DNA from: an uncultured Acetatifactor sp.
Lineage (GTDB): Bacteria; Bacillota; Clostridia; Lachnospirales; Lachnospiraceae
Assembly: GCA_910586835.1 (NCBI GenBank)
Contig: CAJUJU010000011.1
Coordinates: 8,086-72,085 of the forward strand
DNA: 64,000 bases
Direction: 5' to 3'
Both the position numbers and the translations under genes were made by a program. Numbering within the stretch: position 1 is the first letter of the stretch; the number at the start of each line of letters is the position of its first letter. The notes beneath the pieces were generated by a model. That model saw only the letters and a list, made by a program, of their open reading frames with translations, was not told the origin of the DNA and made no database searches. Positions 50,619 through 58,520 of the stretch are shown here, piece after piece.

Positions 50619-50674
50619 GTTTAGCCCTCCCGTCCCGCCTTTGGCGGACATTCTGTCAATATGATTATGTTACA

Positions 50675-51115
50675 CTATTCGCCGGGGAAAAGCAAGAATT
50701 CTTTCTTTCCGCCGCTTCGCCTTCTCCGCGTTTTTTTCTGCAGCAGACCGCTGTGTTTTTCCACTGTAATTTTTAAATTGTCTACATCCGTCTGCATCGT
50801 ATCAATCTGATCGGAACGCTTTATCCATCTGTCTGCCGCATCCATGAAACACGCCTCAATGGTGTTCAGCCTGGGGATGATATTGTTTTCCAGCTGAACT
50901 ACCTTGACATATCTGAGTTCATCAGACAGTTCTTCCGTCTTCTTCTCCAGGCGGTCCAGCCGCACATAGATGGGATTCAGTTTCTCTTCAAACTTTTTTT
51001 CAAGCTTTTCCTCGAGTTTTTCCTCGAGTTTTTCCTCGAGTTTTTCCTCAAGCTTTTCTTCGAGTTTCTGATCCAGCAAATCCGATATTGCCGCTAACAT
51101 TTCTTTGTCTACCAT
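50675..51115 (-). CDS. Coiled-coil protein with KLEE repeats
   Basis: A 146-residue cytoplasmic protein, mostly one long coiled coil. Residues 17-45 are a run of KLEE repeats, followed by heptads (LDRLEKKTEELSDEL) and a basic C-terminus (KKTRRRRSGGKK). The start at 51115 has AAAGGAGG upstream; promoter at 51275-51303. The 12-bp DNA repeat encoding KLEE can change copy number in frame. No family name can be given. Confidence 0.75.
   Translation of the reverse strand: MVDKEMLAAISDLLDQKLEEKLEEKLEEKLEEKLEEKLEKKFEEKLNPIYVRLDRLEKKTEELSDELRYVKVVQLENNIIPRLNTIEACFMDAADRWIKRSDQIDTMQTDVDNLKITVEKHSGLLQKKTRRRRSGGKKEFLLFPGE
50999..51070 (-). repeat. 12-bp tandem repeat encoding KLEE
   Basis: Three perfect copies of CTCGAGTTTTTC (51011-51046) flanked by imperfect copies on both sides, all in frame. 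Confidence 0.85.
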
Positions 51116-51274
51116 AAGTATACCCTCCTTTTGTACGATAGGAGAAAGCCGTCCTTTCACCTACCAAATTTAAATGTTATTATGAATTGATGGCGAAAAG
51201 CCGGAACACTGCCTCAACAGTGCATCGCACTGGAAACGTGAATATACGATGTGCGAGATTTAATTCATATGTTT

Positions 51275-51303
51275 ATTATAACATACACTTTGGGGGATTG
51301 CAA
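51275..51303 (-). promoter_or_regulatory. Promoter of coiled-coil gene
   Basis: TTGCAA (51303-51298), 17-bp spacer, TATAAT (51280-51275) on the minus strand. Confidence 0.75.
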
Positions 51304-51320
51304 GTACCAGGACAAACATA

Positions 51321-51349
51321 TTGATTTTTTTTTGTTCCCATGATACGAT
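51321..51349 (+). promoter_or_regulatory. Possible promoter of metF
   Basis: TTGATT (51321-51326), 17-bp spacer, TACGAT (51344-51349), giving a transcript start near 51356. Confidence 0.5.
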
Positions 51350-51355
51350 GAGTAG

Positions 51356-51451
51356 CAGTCCCGACAATTCCATGAATCATTGCACAGAGGGACTGTCGTC
51401 GTGTTACGGCGACAAGTCTGCTGCACATTACCGTTGAAAGGAAACACACTT
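51356..51451 (+). promoter_or_regulatory. Structured leader before metF
   Basis: The probable leader folds: CAGTCCC pairs with GGGACTG about 35 nt later, and CGTCG/CGGCG-type arms form a second stem around TGTTA. I do not recognise a SAM, cobalamin or THF riboswitch core. It could be a regulatory RNA or a plain folded leader. Confidence 0.35.
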
Positions 51452-52333
51452 ATGATACAGGATCTGTTTGAAAAAAAATCTTCTCTCTCCTTTGAAGTCT
51501 TTCCGCCCAAAAAGGACGGAGAATTCGAAAAGGCTTTTGAAGTTCTGGATGCGCTTGGCACCCTGGCACCCGATTACATCAGCGTCACCTATGGCGCAGG
51601 CGGCAGCCGGTCGGGAAAAACAGTGAAAATTGCCTCCTATATCCAGAATACTCTGAAGATCGACGCAATCGCCCATATGACCTGCGTCGGAAGCAGAAAA
51701 GAACAGCTTCTGGAGGTTTATCAGGCGCTCAGGGAAGGCGGCGTCAATCATGTGCTGGCACTTCGCGGAGACCGTCCCAGGGACATGAGCGACGAACAGT
51801 TTGCTTCCAGGACATTTGCCCATGCCAGCGACATGATCGAATTTCTGCACAGGGAGACAGACCTGCATGTTGCAGGCGCCTGTTACCCGGAAAAACATTT
51901 TGAATCTTTCAGCCTGGAGTCGGATTTGAAAAATCTGAAGAAGAAGCAGGACGCCGGCGCGGAATTTTTCATCAGCCAGCTTTTCTTTGACAACGACTAT
52001 TACTACAGCTTTCTGGAGAAGGCCGCTAACAAGGGAATTACCGTCCCCATCTGTGCCGGTATCATGCCCATTACGTCCTCAAAGCAGCTGGGCACCACCA
52101 TCACTCTCGCAGGCTCCAGCATTCCCAAGGCTCTGGCTGACCTCATCGCCGCCTACGGCGACAATGCGGAAGAGATGCGCAAAGCCGGAATCGACTACGC
52201 CATCCGCCAGATCAGAGACCTGCAGGAGAACGGCGTAAATCACATTCACCTCTATACCATGAACAGACCTAAAATGGCAACGGAAATCGTGACATCGATC
52301 TACCGCCAAAAAAGCGCGGCTCACGGCGCTTAG
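51452..52333 (+). CDS. metF: Methylenetetrahydrofolate reductase
   Basis: A 293-residue flavoprotein that reduces 5,10-methylene-THF to 5-methyl-THF for methionine synthesis or the acetyl-CoA pathway. The signatures are LSFEVFPPKKDGEFEKAFEV, YISVTYGAGGSRSG, HMTCVGS, ALRGDRP, ACYPEKHFES and GAEFFISQLFFD. Start chosen at 51452, with AAAGGA 9 bases upstream. Single gene on the plus strand with its own leader and terminator. Confidence 0.96.
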   Translation: MIQDLFEKKSSLSFEVFPPKKDGEFEKAFEVLDALGTLAPDYISVTYGAGGSRSGKTVKIASYIQNTLKIDAIAHMTCVGSRKEQLLEVYQALREGGVNHVLALRGDRPRDMSDEQFASRTFAHASDMIEFLHRETDLHVAGACYPEKHFESFSLESDLKNLKKKQDAGAEFFISQLFFDNDYYYSFLEKAANKGITVPICAGIMPITSSKQLGTTITLAGSSIPKALADLIAAYGDNAEEMRKAGIDYAIRQIRDLQENGVNHIHLYTMNRPKMATEIVTSIYRQKSAAHGA

Positions 52334-52346
52334 AAAAATGTTTTGC

Positions 52347-52373
52347 AAAAGGCGGTCTTACAACCGCCTTTTG
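52347..52373. terminator. Bidirectional terminator between metF and sigma gene
   Basis: AAAAGGCGGT-CTTACA-ACCGCCTTTT, a 10-bp stem with T-runs in both directions, between two convergent genes. Confidence 0.9.
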
Positions 52374-52375
52374 AA

Positions 52376-54046
52376 TCAGAAAGAACACTCTTCTGCTTTT
52401 TCGGCGTCCGCTTTCTCATAGACAAGAAGTGCCGCAGGCACAGGATAATCCACATCCTGCAAAAAGAGCTTCTCTTCCCGGGCTTTGAGAATCACCGCCA
52501 TGGGCACACTGTCACCACAGAACATATATTGCTGCCACCTGGGCACAGACTTCAGGTGACCGGGCAGCTTGACAAAACCGCTGTCAAAAACAGGAAGCAG
52601 CACCTCTCTGATCTTTTCGGCCGCCTTCTTCTCATACACTGCGGCCAGACCGCACTCGTCCCGGTACTCCGCCCGGCTCAACACCGGAATATCGAGCTCC
52701 AGCCGATCTGCTCTCACAAGGAACCCGGCCTCTGTCAGGCACTCCGCAGCCTGCAATATATGGGCATCCACTGCGGATCTGTCACCGGACACCTGCCGGT
52801 ACAATTCATAAAACCACTTTACATAGTCCGGCACATTCTCATAGTCCGGATATCTGCCCAGAACCGTGCTGTAATCCCTCAGTTCCACACACACGGTATC
52901 CCTGAAATTCTGCTCCGAAAAACCCGCTTCCCCACCGACGGAATATTTCAGAAATTCCAGATCTTCCCCGGGACGATACCCTGCCGGATACCGCATTCCC
53001 ATAGCAAGCCACCTGCCGCCGTCTTTTCGGTACGGATATTGGGAATAGGCCATCGCTCCCGTCACTTCATTCCGAACGGAAATATGCGCATTCAACAATA
53101 CCTTCACACAGAAATGAAGCTCCAGCTTGGTTCTGGCATGTTCTTTCTGCCGTTGATAAAAAGGCTTTTCCCTCAACTCTGCCAGCCCTTTTTCCACCTC
53201 TTCCCAGAATAACTCAAAATGTTCCTTCACCACTGCAAGCTGTCTGTCAAAGGTAGCTTTTCTGTCCTGCTCGGTGTAGATGATAAAATCCGTATATACT
53301 TTTCCGTCCGGCCTCCTGCACATCAGCTCCCCCTCTGTCAGCCTGCTCACCACCGGCTCTACAAATACCGCCGGCACCCCCAGGGCTCTGGCAAGCTCCG
53401 ACTCCGTGAGCGGTTTCGGATACGCCAGAATCAAAACACTCTGACTCAGCCTGTCCGAAGGCTGTACCAGCGAAAAGGGCTCATGATGGATTCCCTGACT
53501 CCCCGCACAGGTGATACGAAGGGTATCCGGCTCATAACTCTGTCTTGCGTAATTTTCATAATCTTCCATATCTGCCACTCCTTCCCTGACATGCTTTCGC
53601 CCCATATTCAGCCGGCTTTTCACCGTTCCCACCGGTATCTGCAGCTCCCCTGCGATTCTCTCCAGGGTATGTCCGTGCAGATAGAACCGCACCATAACTT
53701 CCCGGTAGCTCTGCGCCAGATAGCCCAGCTCTCTGCGTATGGCTTCCAGCTTTTCCTCCGTATCGTCGTCCGGCACATCCTCGTGGGCAAGCTCGACGGA
53801 ATACTCCTCAAAGCTGACCTGGGGCTTATGATATTTTTCCCGAAGCCAGTCACAGTATTTGTTGGAAAGAATACCAAGCAGCCACGCCCACAGATTGTCG
53901 GGCCGCTTTCCCCTTGCCAACTGGCTGACGGCCGCCAGAAAGGTCTCCTGGGCAATGTCCTCCGCCACATGACTGTCCCCTGTCTTTCGTATGGCAGCCG
54001 AATACAGTCGATCCACATAGCCGCTTATGTCATATCTTTCACTCAT
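52376..54046 (-). CDS. ECF sigma factor with long C-terminal extension
   Basis: A 556-residue protein. Residues 1-165 are an ECF-type sigma-70 factor: region 2 (DSHVAEDIAQETFLAAVSQL, DNLWAWLLGILSNKYCDWLR) and region 4 (LERIAGELQIPVGTVKSRLN). The remaining 390 residues are an extension with a winged-helix-like segment (LTESELARALGVPAVFVEPV) and a mixed region without a recognised fold. Typical ECF factors are under 200 residues and pair with an anti-sigma; none is adjacent here, so the extension may regulate the factor itself. Start chosen at 54046 (GGAG upstream). Confidence 0.85.
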   Translation of the reverse strand: MSERYDISGYVDRLYSAAIRKTGDSHVAEDIAQETFLAAVSQLARGKRPDNLWAWLLGILSNKYCDWLREKYHKPQVSFEEYSVELAHEDVPDDDTEEKLEAIRRELGYLAQSYREVMVRFYLHGHTLERIAGELQIPVGTVKSRLNMGRKHVREGVADMEDYENYARQSYEPDTLRITCAGSQGIHHEPFSLVQPSDRLSQSVLILAYPKPLTESELARALGVPAVFVEPVVSRLTEGELMCRRPDGKVYTDFIIYTEQDRKATFDRQLAVVKEHFELFWEEVEKGLAELREKPFYQRQKEHARTKLELHFCVKVLLNAHISVRNEVTGAMAYSQYPYRKDGGRWLAMGMRYPAGYRPGEDLEFLKYSVGGEAGFSEQNFRDTVCVELRDYSTVLGRYPDYENVPDYVKWFYELYRQVSGDRSAVDAHILQAAECLTEAGFLVRADRLELDIPVLSRAEYRDECGLAAVYEKKAAEKIREVLLPVFDSGFVKLPGHLKSVPRWQQYMFCGDSVPMAVILKAREEKLFLQDVDYPVPAALLVYEKADAEKAEECSF

Positions 54047-54163
54047 TCTATCTCCCCCTCCGGAAGCGCTCCGCCGGTGAACCGCAGAAACAGTATTTCG
54101 GCTGCTCAATCATACAGTCGAAACAATCCGGAAAAGGTTCGCCGGTTCCGCCTGAAATTTTTT

Positions 54164-54195
54164 AAAAAGAAAAGACCCCTTCCGGAGTCCTTTCC
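54164..54195 (-). terminator. Possible terminator after APH-like gene
   Basis: GACCCC-TTCC-GGAGTC stem with one mismatch, followed on the minus strand by a T-rich run, 23 bases or more after the APH-like stop. Confidence 0.5.
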
Positions 54196-54217
54196 AAAGC
54201 CCTTTTGTCAAAGGCCT

Positions 54218-55207
54218 TCACTGACCGTTCTGTTCTGTCAGGCAGCCCAAAACCACATCCTTTTTTTCCGAGTAATACCGGATATGACGGATCGCCCACT
54301 TTACCATGGAAGCACCCAGCTGCTTTTCGTCGCTTCCGCCCTCAATTCCCAGCGTCCGCTTCAGATTGTACTCCAGCCAGTCCAGCTTTGCGATAAATTC
54401 CGCGTAGTAGAGACACTCCCAATCCTTCGGCAGCAGCCCCCCTGCTTCGCCGTAGGCATCCACAAGTGCCTTAAGTCGTTCCGGTTCAATCCTGCACTCC
54501 TCATAGCCCGCCCAGTTCAGAGCCAGATCATACAGTTCCAGGTATGGGCTGTCATAAGAAAGACATTCCAGATCAATGATCCGGAATTCACCGTCCCTCC
54601 AGAGTACATTCTTGCTGTCCATATCATCATGGCAGATCGTGACAACCTCCGGGATTCTGCAAACCGCCGCGTTGGCCTCCTTCTGACAGTTTCGGAGCAG
54701 CTCCAGATTTTCCTGCAGCAGCTCCCAAAGTTCATGATCCTCCCGGGACAGTCTTTCCAGATAGAAGTCCCAATCCCCGTGAAACTCATCCAGATTGACT
54801 CTCTCCCTGCGCCGCTCGATCCCATGGATTCCCGCAAGTGTCCTGCCCATCTCCTGACAGTGCACCGTTTTGATTTCCTCGTCCTTCAGCGCACTTCCCG
54901 CAAACCAGTCAAACAGGTAATAATACTGCCCATCCGTCTCCTGCATCTTTTTCCCCGAAAAAGTCAGCGCCGGAAGAATGGGAACCCCTCTGCTCTCCAG
55001 CTTTGCTTCCAGCTCCTCCGCCTGTCTGTAATTGCGCATTGCCGATTCCCGTTTCATGAGATAGGGGTTCAGCAGTTTCAGGGCATATTTTCCTCTCTCC
55101 GTCTCCAACGAAAACATTTTGTGCATATATCCGCCGGACAACGGCTCCGGCCGCGCCGTCAGCTTCCCAAGCCCAAGCTGACAGGCTATCTTTTCAAACA
55201 ATTCCAT
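54218..55207 (-). CDS. APH/choline-kinase-fold phosphotransferase
   Basis: A 329-residue protein of the aminoglycoside phosphotransferase/choline kinase fold: nucleotide lysine in GKYALKLLN, catalytic loop ICHDDMDSKNVLW and metal site RIIDLECLSYD. Similar to spore-associated CotS-like or LPS-core-like kinases by overall pattern; the phosphate acceptor is unknown. I prefer ATG 55207 (GAGG 8 bases upstream) over GTG six codons earlier. It stands between gpsA and the ECF sigma gene. Nothing specifically suggests antibiotic resistance. Confidence 0.82.
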   Translation of the reverse strand: MELFEKIACQLGLGKLTARPEPLSGGYMHKMFSLETERGKYALKLLNPYLMKRESAMRNYRQAEELEAKLESRGVPILPALTFSGKKMQETDGQYYYLFDWFAGSALKDEEIKTVHCQEMGRTLAGIHGIERRRERVNLDEFHGDWDFYLERLSREDHELWELLQENLELLRNCQKEANAAVCRIPEVVTICHDDMDSKNVLWRDGEFRIIDLECLSYDSPYLELYDLALNWAGYEECRIEPERLKALVDAYGEAGGLLPKDWECLYYAEFIAKLDWLEYNLKRTLGIEGGSDEKQLGASMVKWAIRHIRYYSEKKDVVLGCLTEQNGQ

Positions 55208-55296
55208 TCTGTTATCCTCAATCACTTGCCGTCAGGACTCCGGCTGCGGCACTACAATCGGTGCAAGTCCGGAAGAATGCCCGCCCTTTGCACACT

Positions 55297-56301
55297 TTAC
55301 CAGGGAAATGCCGGAACCTCTATCTTTTTGTCCCGGAGCATCAGATCCTTCACCGCCTGGTCGGCGCTCTTTCCCTCAAACAAAACCTGGTTTACCTGCT
55401 CAATAATGGGAAGCTGTACATCATATTTCCTTGCAAGCGCCATGGCTGCCCTGGCAGAGTGTACACCCTCCACCACCATCTTCACTTCCGCCATAGCCTC
55501 CTCGCAGCTCTTCCCCTGGCCAATCAGGATGCCGGCCCGACGATTTCTGGAGTGCATGCTGGCACAGGTGACGATCAGGTCTCCGATACCGGTAAGGCCG
55601 CAGAAGGTCTCAAACTTTCCTCCCATGGCAATTCCCAGCCTGGCGATCTCCGTGATGCCCCTGGTGATCAGAGCCGCCTTGGTATTGTCCCCGTAGCCCA
55701 GACCGTCGGCAATCCCCGCCGCCAACGCCACCACGTTTTTCAGCGCGCCCCCCAGCTCGATACCGGTGATATCAGGGCTGATATAGACCCGGAACACCTC
55801 GCTCATAAACAGATTCTGAATATATTCGGCCGTAGCCTGAGTCTTCGCGCCAACAACAATGGTGGTGGGAAGTCCTTTTCCAACCTCCTCCGCATGGGAA
55901 GGACCCGATAAAACCGCCACATCCGCCTGGGGAATCTCCTGCTCGATGATCTCGGAGAGCGTCATAAGCGTCCCCTCCTCAATGCCCTTGGCCACGTTGA
56001 CAATCCTCTGGCCCGGCTGCACCAGACCGCTGATCCTTGCGGCGGTCTCTCTTGTATAGGAGCTGGCCACAGCCATGACCAGCAGATCCTTTCCCTCCAC
56101 CGCCTGGTCCGCCCTGGTGGTAAACACCGTGTCCTCCGGCAGAACGACACCGGGAAGCATCCTGTGCTCATGCTGTTCCCTGAGCATGTTGATCTCGGCT
56201 TCCAACGCAGACCACACACAGATCTGATGTCCGTTCTTATGCAGCAAAACCGCAAGGGCAATTCCCCAACTGCCCCCGCCCAAAATACCGATTCTTGCCA
56301 T
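55297..56301 (-). CDS. gpsA: NAD(P)-dependent glycerol-3-phosphate dehydrogenase
   Basis: A 334-residue cytoplasmic enzyme that reduces dihydroxyacetone phosphate to sn-glycerol-3-phosphate for phospholipid synthesis. Signatures: Rossmann GILGGGSWGIALAVLL, VAKGIEEGTL, LSGPSHAEEV, the catalytic lysine in GGALKNVVALAAGI and TKAALITRGI. Length is normal. It is third in the der-plsY-gpsA cluster, which provides the substrate for PlsY. Confidence 0.97.
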   Translation of the reverse strand: MARIGILGGGSWGIALAVLLHKNGHQICVWSALEAEINMLREQHEHRMLPGVVLPEDTVFTTRADQAVEGKDLLVMAVASSYTRETAARISGLVQPGQRIVNVAKGIEEGTLMTLSEIIEQEIPQADVAVLSGPSHAEEVGKGLPTTIVVGAKTQATAEYIQNLFMSEVFRVYISPDITGIELGGALKNVVALAAGIADGLGYGDNTKAALITRGITEIARLGIAMGGKFETFCGLTGIGDLIVTCASMHSRNRRAGILIGQGKSCEEAMAEVKMVVEGVHSARAAMALARKYDVQLPIIEQVNQVLFEGKSADQAVKDLMLRDKKIEVPAFPW

Positions 56302-56375
56302 AAATACCTCTTTCCGCAGCCTTCCTGCCTGTTCTTCTTTTCTGGCTTTTATTTCATTCTGCCGTCCCCTGCTCT

Positions 56376-56450
56376 TTCTCTGTCTATTCTTTCTCTGTCT
56401 ATTCTTTCTCTGTCTGCTCCTTCTCTGTCTGCTCCTTCTCTGTCTGCTCT
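56376..56450 (-). repeat. 15-bp minisatellite across the plsY stop codon
   Basis: Five units of 15 bp share an identical TTCTCTGTCT core (plus strand). The three upstream units (in gene direction) encode EQTEK; the next two differ by a few bases that create TAG and lie after the stop. Confidence 0.9.
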
Positions 56451-57109
56451 CCCTCCGCCTGCACCTTGTTTTTCTTTAGCAGGTAGGTCTTTCTTTCGTT
56501 TCCGTGAAGCAGGCGCACAATGTTTTCCCTGTGCTTCCAATAGGCAAGCACAAGCAGACAGCCGAACAAAAGATACATCTCAATCAGCTGTCCCTGGGTC
56601 ATCTCCGCAAAAAAGCCTGTCTGACCGAAAATTACCAGCTGGATCATCAATCCCGCGTAGACCAGCAGAGATCCCAGCGAAACCAGGTGTGTGGTGAAAA
56701 AGGGAACAAAGAACAGAAGCACTCCCGTGAGGATGAACCAGGGCTGAAAAGACAGCACCATCCCCGCAGTGGCGGCAATGCCCTTTCCTCCTCTGAATTT
56801 CAGGTAAAAAGGATAATTATGACCCAGGATGGCTCCCGCCCCCGCATACAGGCAAAGCAGATAAATGATATTGTGATAAGTGCCGCCGAACAGCAGACGC
56901 ACCAGCCAGACGGCCGCCATACATTTCAGGCAGTCCCCCGCAAAGACGATGAGACCCGCCTTCGTTCCAAGCACCCGGAGTGTATTTGTGGTGCCTGCAT
57001 TTCCGCTTCCGTGCTGCCGGATGTCAATACCGTGAGCCTTTCCGTAAAAATATGCCGTCTGAAACAGTCCGAAGACATACCCGATCAATAAACAGATAAT
57101 CCTTACCAT
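56399..57109 (-). CDS. plsY: Glycerol-3-phosphate acyltransferase PlsY
   Basis: A 236-residue membrane enzyme that moves acyl groups from acyl-phosphate to glycerol-3-phosphate, the first step of phospholipid synthesis. The family motifs are HGSGNAGTTNTLRVLG, LGHNYPFYLKFRGGKGIAA and five or more membrane helices. The last ~30 residues are an unusual charged tail with three EQTEK repeats from a DNA minisatellite that also contains the stop codon; typical PlsY is about 200 residues. It begins 3 bases after the der stop. Confidence 0.95.
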   Translation of the reverse strand: MVRIICLLIGYVFGLFQTAYFYGKAHGIDIRQHGSGNAGTTNTLRVLGTKAGLIVFAGDCLKCMAAVWLVRLLFGGTYHNIIYLLCLYAGAGAILGHNYPFYLKFRGGKGIAATAGMVLSFQPWFILTGVLLFFVPFFTTHLVSLGSLLVYAGLMIQLVIFGQTGFFAEMTQGQLIEMYLLFGCLLVLAYWKHRENIVRLLHGNERKTYLLKKNKVQAEGEQTEKEQTEKEQTEKE

Positions 57110-57112
57110 TTC

Positions 57113-58453
57113 CTATTGCTCCTTTTCCTTTCGTTCTCTGATGATAAACCGCAGAGGCGTGCCCCTGAAGCCGAAGGTCTCACGAATCTGATTTTCAATA
57201 TATCTGGTATAGGAAAAATGCATCAATTCCCTGTCGTTGACAAAAATGACGAAAGTAGGAGGCTTAACCGACACCTGGGTGATATAGTACAGGCGAAGCC
57301 GCTTGCCCTTGTCGGATGGCGGCTGCTGCAGGGCCACCGCCTCCGCCATGATTTCGTTCAGCACCCCTGTAGCCACACGCATGGCATGGTTTTCACTCAC
57401 CATGTCAATGGTGTCAAAAAGCTTTGGCAGCCTCTGGCCGCTCTTTGCCGAGACAAACAAAATCTCCGCATAGGGCATGTAGGACAATGTATTCCGCACC
57501 TTCTCCGTCACCCGGTAGATGGTCTTGTCATCCTTTTCCACCGCGTCCCATTTGTTCACGGCGATAATGACCGCCTTCCCTCTCTCATGGGCAATTCCGG
57601 CGATCTTGGCATCCTGTTCCGCCACACCTTCCACGGCGTCGATGACCAACACCACGATATCCGCCCGTTCCACGGCGCTGACGGTGCGCACGATCATATA
57701 TTTCTCCAGATCTTCCTTTATTTTGTTTTTTCGGCGCAGCCCTGCGGTATCAATAAACACATACTCCTTTCCGTTGTGTGTGATCTGTGTATCCACCGCA
57801 TCCCTTGTAGTGCCTGCAATATCCGAAACGATCAGTCTCTCTTCCCCCAGCAGCTTATTGATCAGAGAAGACTTTCCCACATTGGGCTTTCCCACAATGG
57901 CCACTCTGGGCCTGTCGTCCTCTTCCTCCGTCTCCTCCGTGTTCGGAAAGAACTTCAGCACCTCATCCAGCATGTCGCCCAGTCCCAGCTTGTTCACCGC
58001 GGAGATGGGATGGGGATCCCCGATTCCAAGGTTGTAAAATTCATACACGTCCGGCATGTATTTGTCAAAGTCATCCACCTTGTTTACCACCAGTACCACG
58101 GGTTTTCTGGACCGGCGCAGCATGTCCGCCACCTTGGAATCCGCATCCACCAGCCCCTGCCTCACATCTACCAAAAAAATAATGACGTCCGCGGTCTCCA
58201 TGGCGATCTCCGCCTGTGCCCGCATCTGCGACAGAATCACATCGTCGCTGTCCGGCTCGATTCCCCCCGTGTCAATCAGGGTAAAAGTTCTGTCAAGCCA
58301 TGAAACATCCGTGTAGATCCTGTCCCTGGTGATACCGGGCGTATCCTTTACAATCGCTATTCTCTCGCCTGCCAACGCGTTGAACAGGGTGGACTTTCCC
58401 ACGTTGGGACGCCCCACCACCGCAACGATGGGCTTTATCGCTCTGTCTGCCAT
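57113..58453 (-). CDS. der: Ribosome-associated GTPase Der (EngA)
   Basis: A 446-residue double GTPase needed for 50S ribosome assembly. First G domain: GRPNVGKSTL, DTPG, NKVD. Second: GKPNVGKSSL, DIAGTTRD, NKWD. A C-terminal KH-like domain ends with FGFRGTPLRFIIRERKEKEQ. Start of the der-plsY-gpsA unit; AGGAG lies very close (2 bases) to the ATG. Confidence 0.97.
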   Translation of the reverse strand: MADRAIKPIVAVVGRPNVGKSTLFNALAGERIAIVKDTPGITRDRIYTDVSWLDRTFTLIDTGGIEPDSDDVILSQMRAQAEIAMETADVIIFLVDVRQGLVDADSKVADMLRRSRKPVVLVVNKVDDFDKYMPDVYEFYNLGIGDPHPISAVNKLGLGDMLDEVLKFFPNTEETEEEDDRPRVAIVGKPNVGKSSLINKLLGEERLIVSDIAGTTRDAVDTQITHNGKEYVFIDTAGLRRKNKIKEDLEKYMIVRTVSAVERADIVVLVIDAVEGVAEQDAKIAGIAHERGKAVIIAVNKWDAVEKDDKTIYRVTEKVRNTLSYMPYAEILFVSAKSGQRLPKLFDTIDMVSENHAMRVATGVLNEIMAEAVALQQPPSDKGKRLRLYYITQVSVKPPTFVIFVNDRELMHFSYTRYIENQIRETFGFRGTPLRFIIRERKEKEQ

Positions 58454-58520
58454 ATCTCCTCACATTCTGCCGTCTCACGGCCTTTTCCACCACGCCCGTC
58501 CCGCATCCCTTCCCGGAAAA

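Larger units (their letters stand above)
51116..51451. other. Divergent control region between coiled-coil gene and metF
   Basis: This 336-bp gap holds two divergent promoters (51275-51303 minus, 51321-51349 plus), a 150-nt leader for the coiled-coil gene with a small hairpin CAGTGC-ATC-GCACTG (51219-51233), and a folded 95-nt leader for metF. No gene is seen. Confidence 0.6.

Noticed and set aside
51356..51451. SAM, cobalamin or THF riboswitch at metF
   Set aside because: None of the conserved cores is present; a short similarity to THF riboswitch text (GAATCATTGCA) is in the wrong context.
54047..54163. ECF-type autoregulated promoter before the sigma gene
   Set aside because: A GGAACC sequence is present, but the distance to CGAC (23 bases) does not fit ECF promoter spacing.
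54218..55207. Aminoglycoside resistance gene
   Set aside because: Only the general kinase fold is shared; the chromosomal context with lipid genes and a sigma factor gives no sign of resistance function.
55230..55290. Riboswitch or terminator between gpsA and the APH-like gene
   Set aside because: A hairpin bracketed by GGACT/AGTCC exists, with a stretch recalling a cobalamin leader, but the element order is wrong and there is no T-run.
56164..56697. Plus-strand frame with serine/leucine repeats over plsY and gpsA
   Set aside because: It is the antisense reading of the 15-bp minisatellite and has no ribosome binding site.
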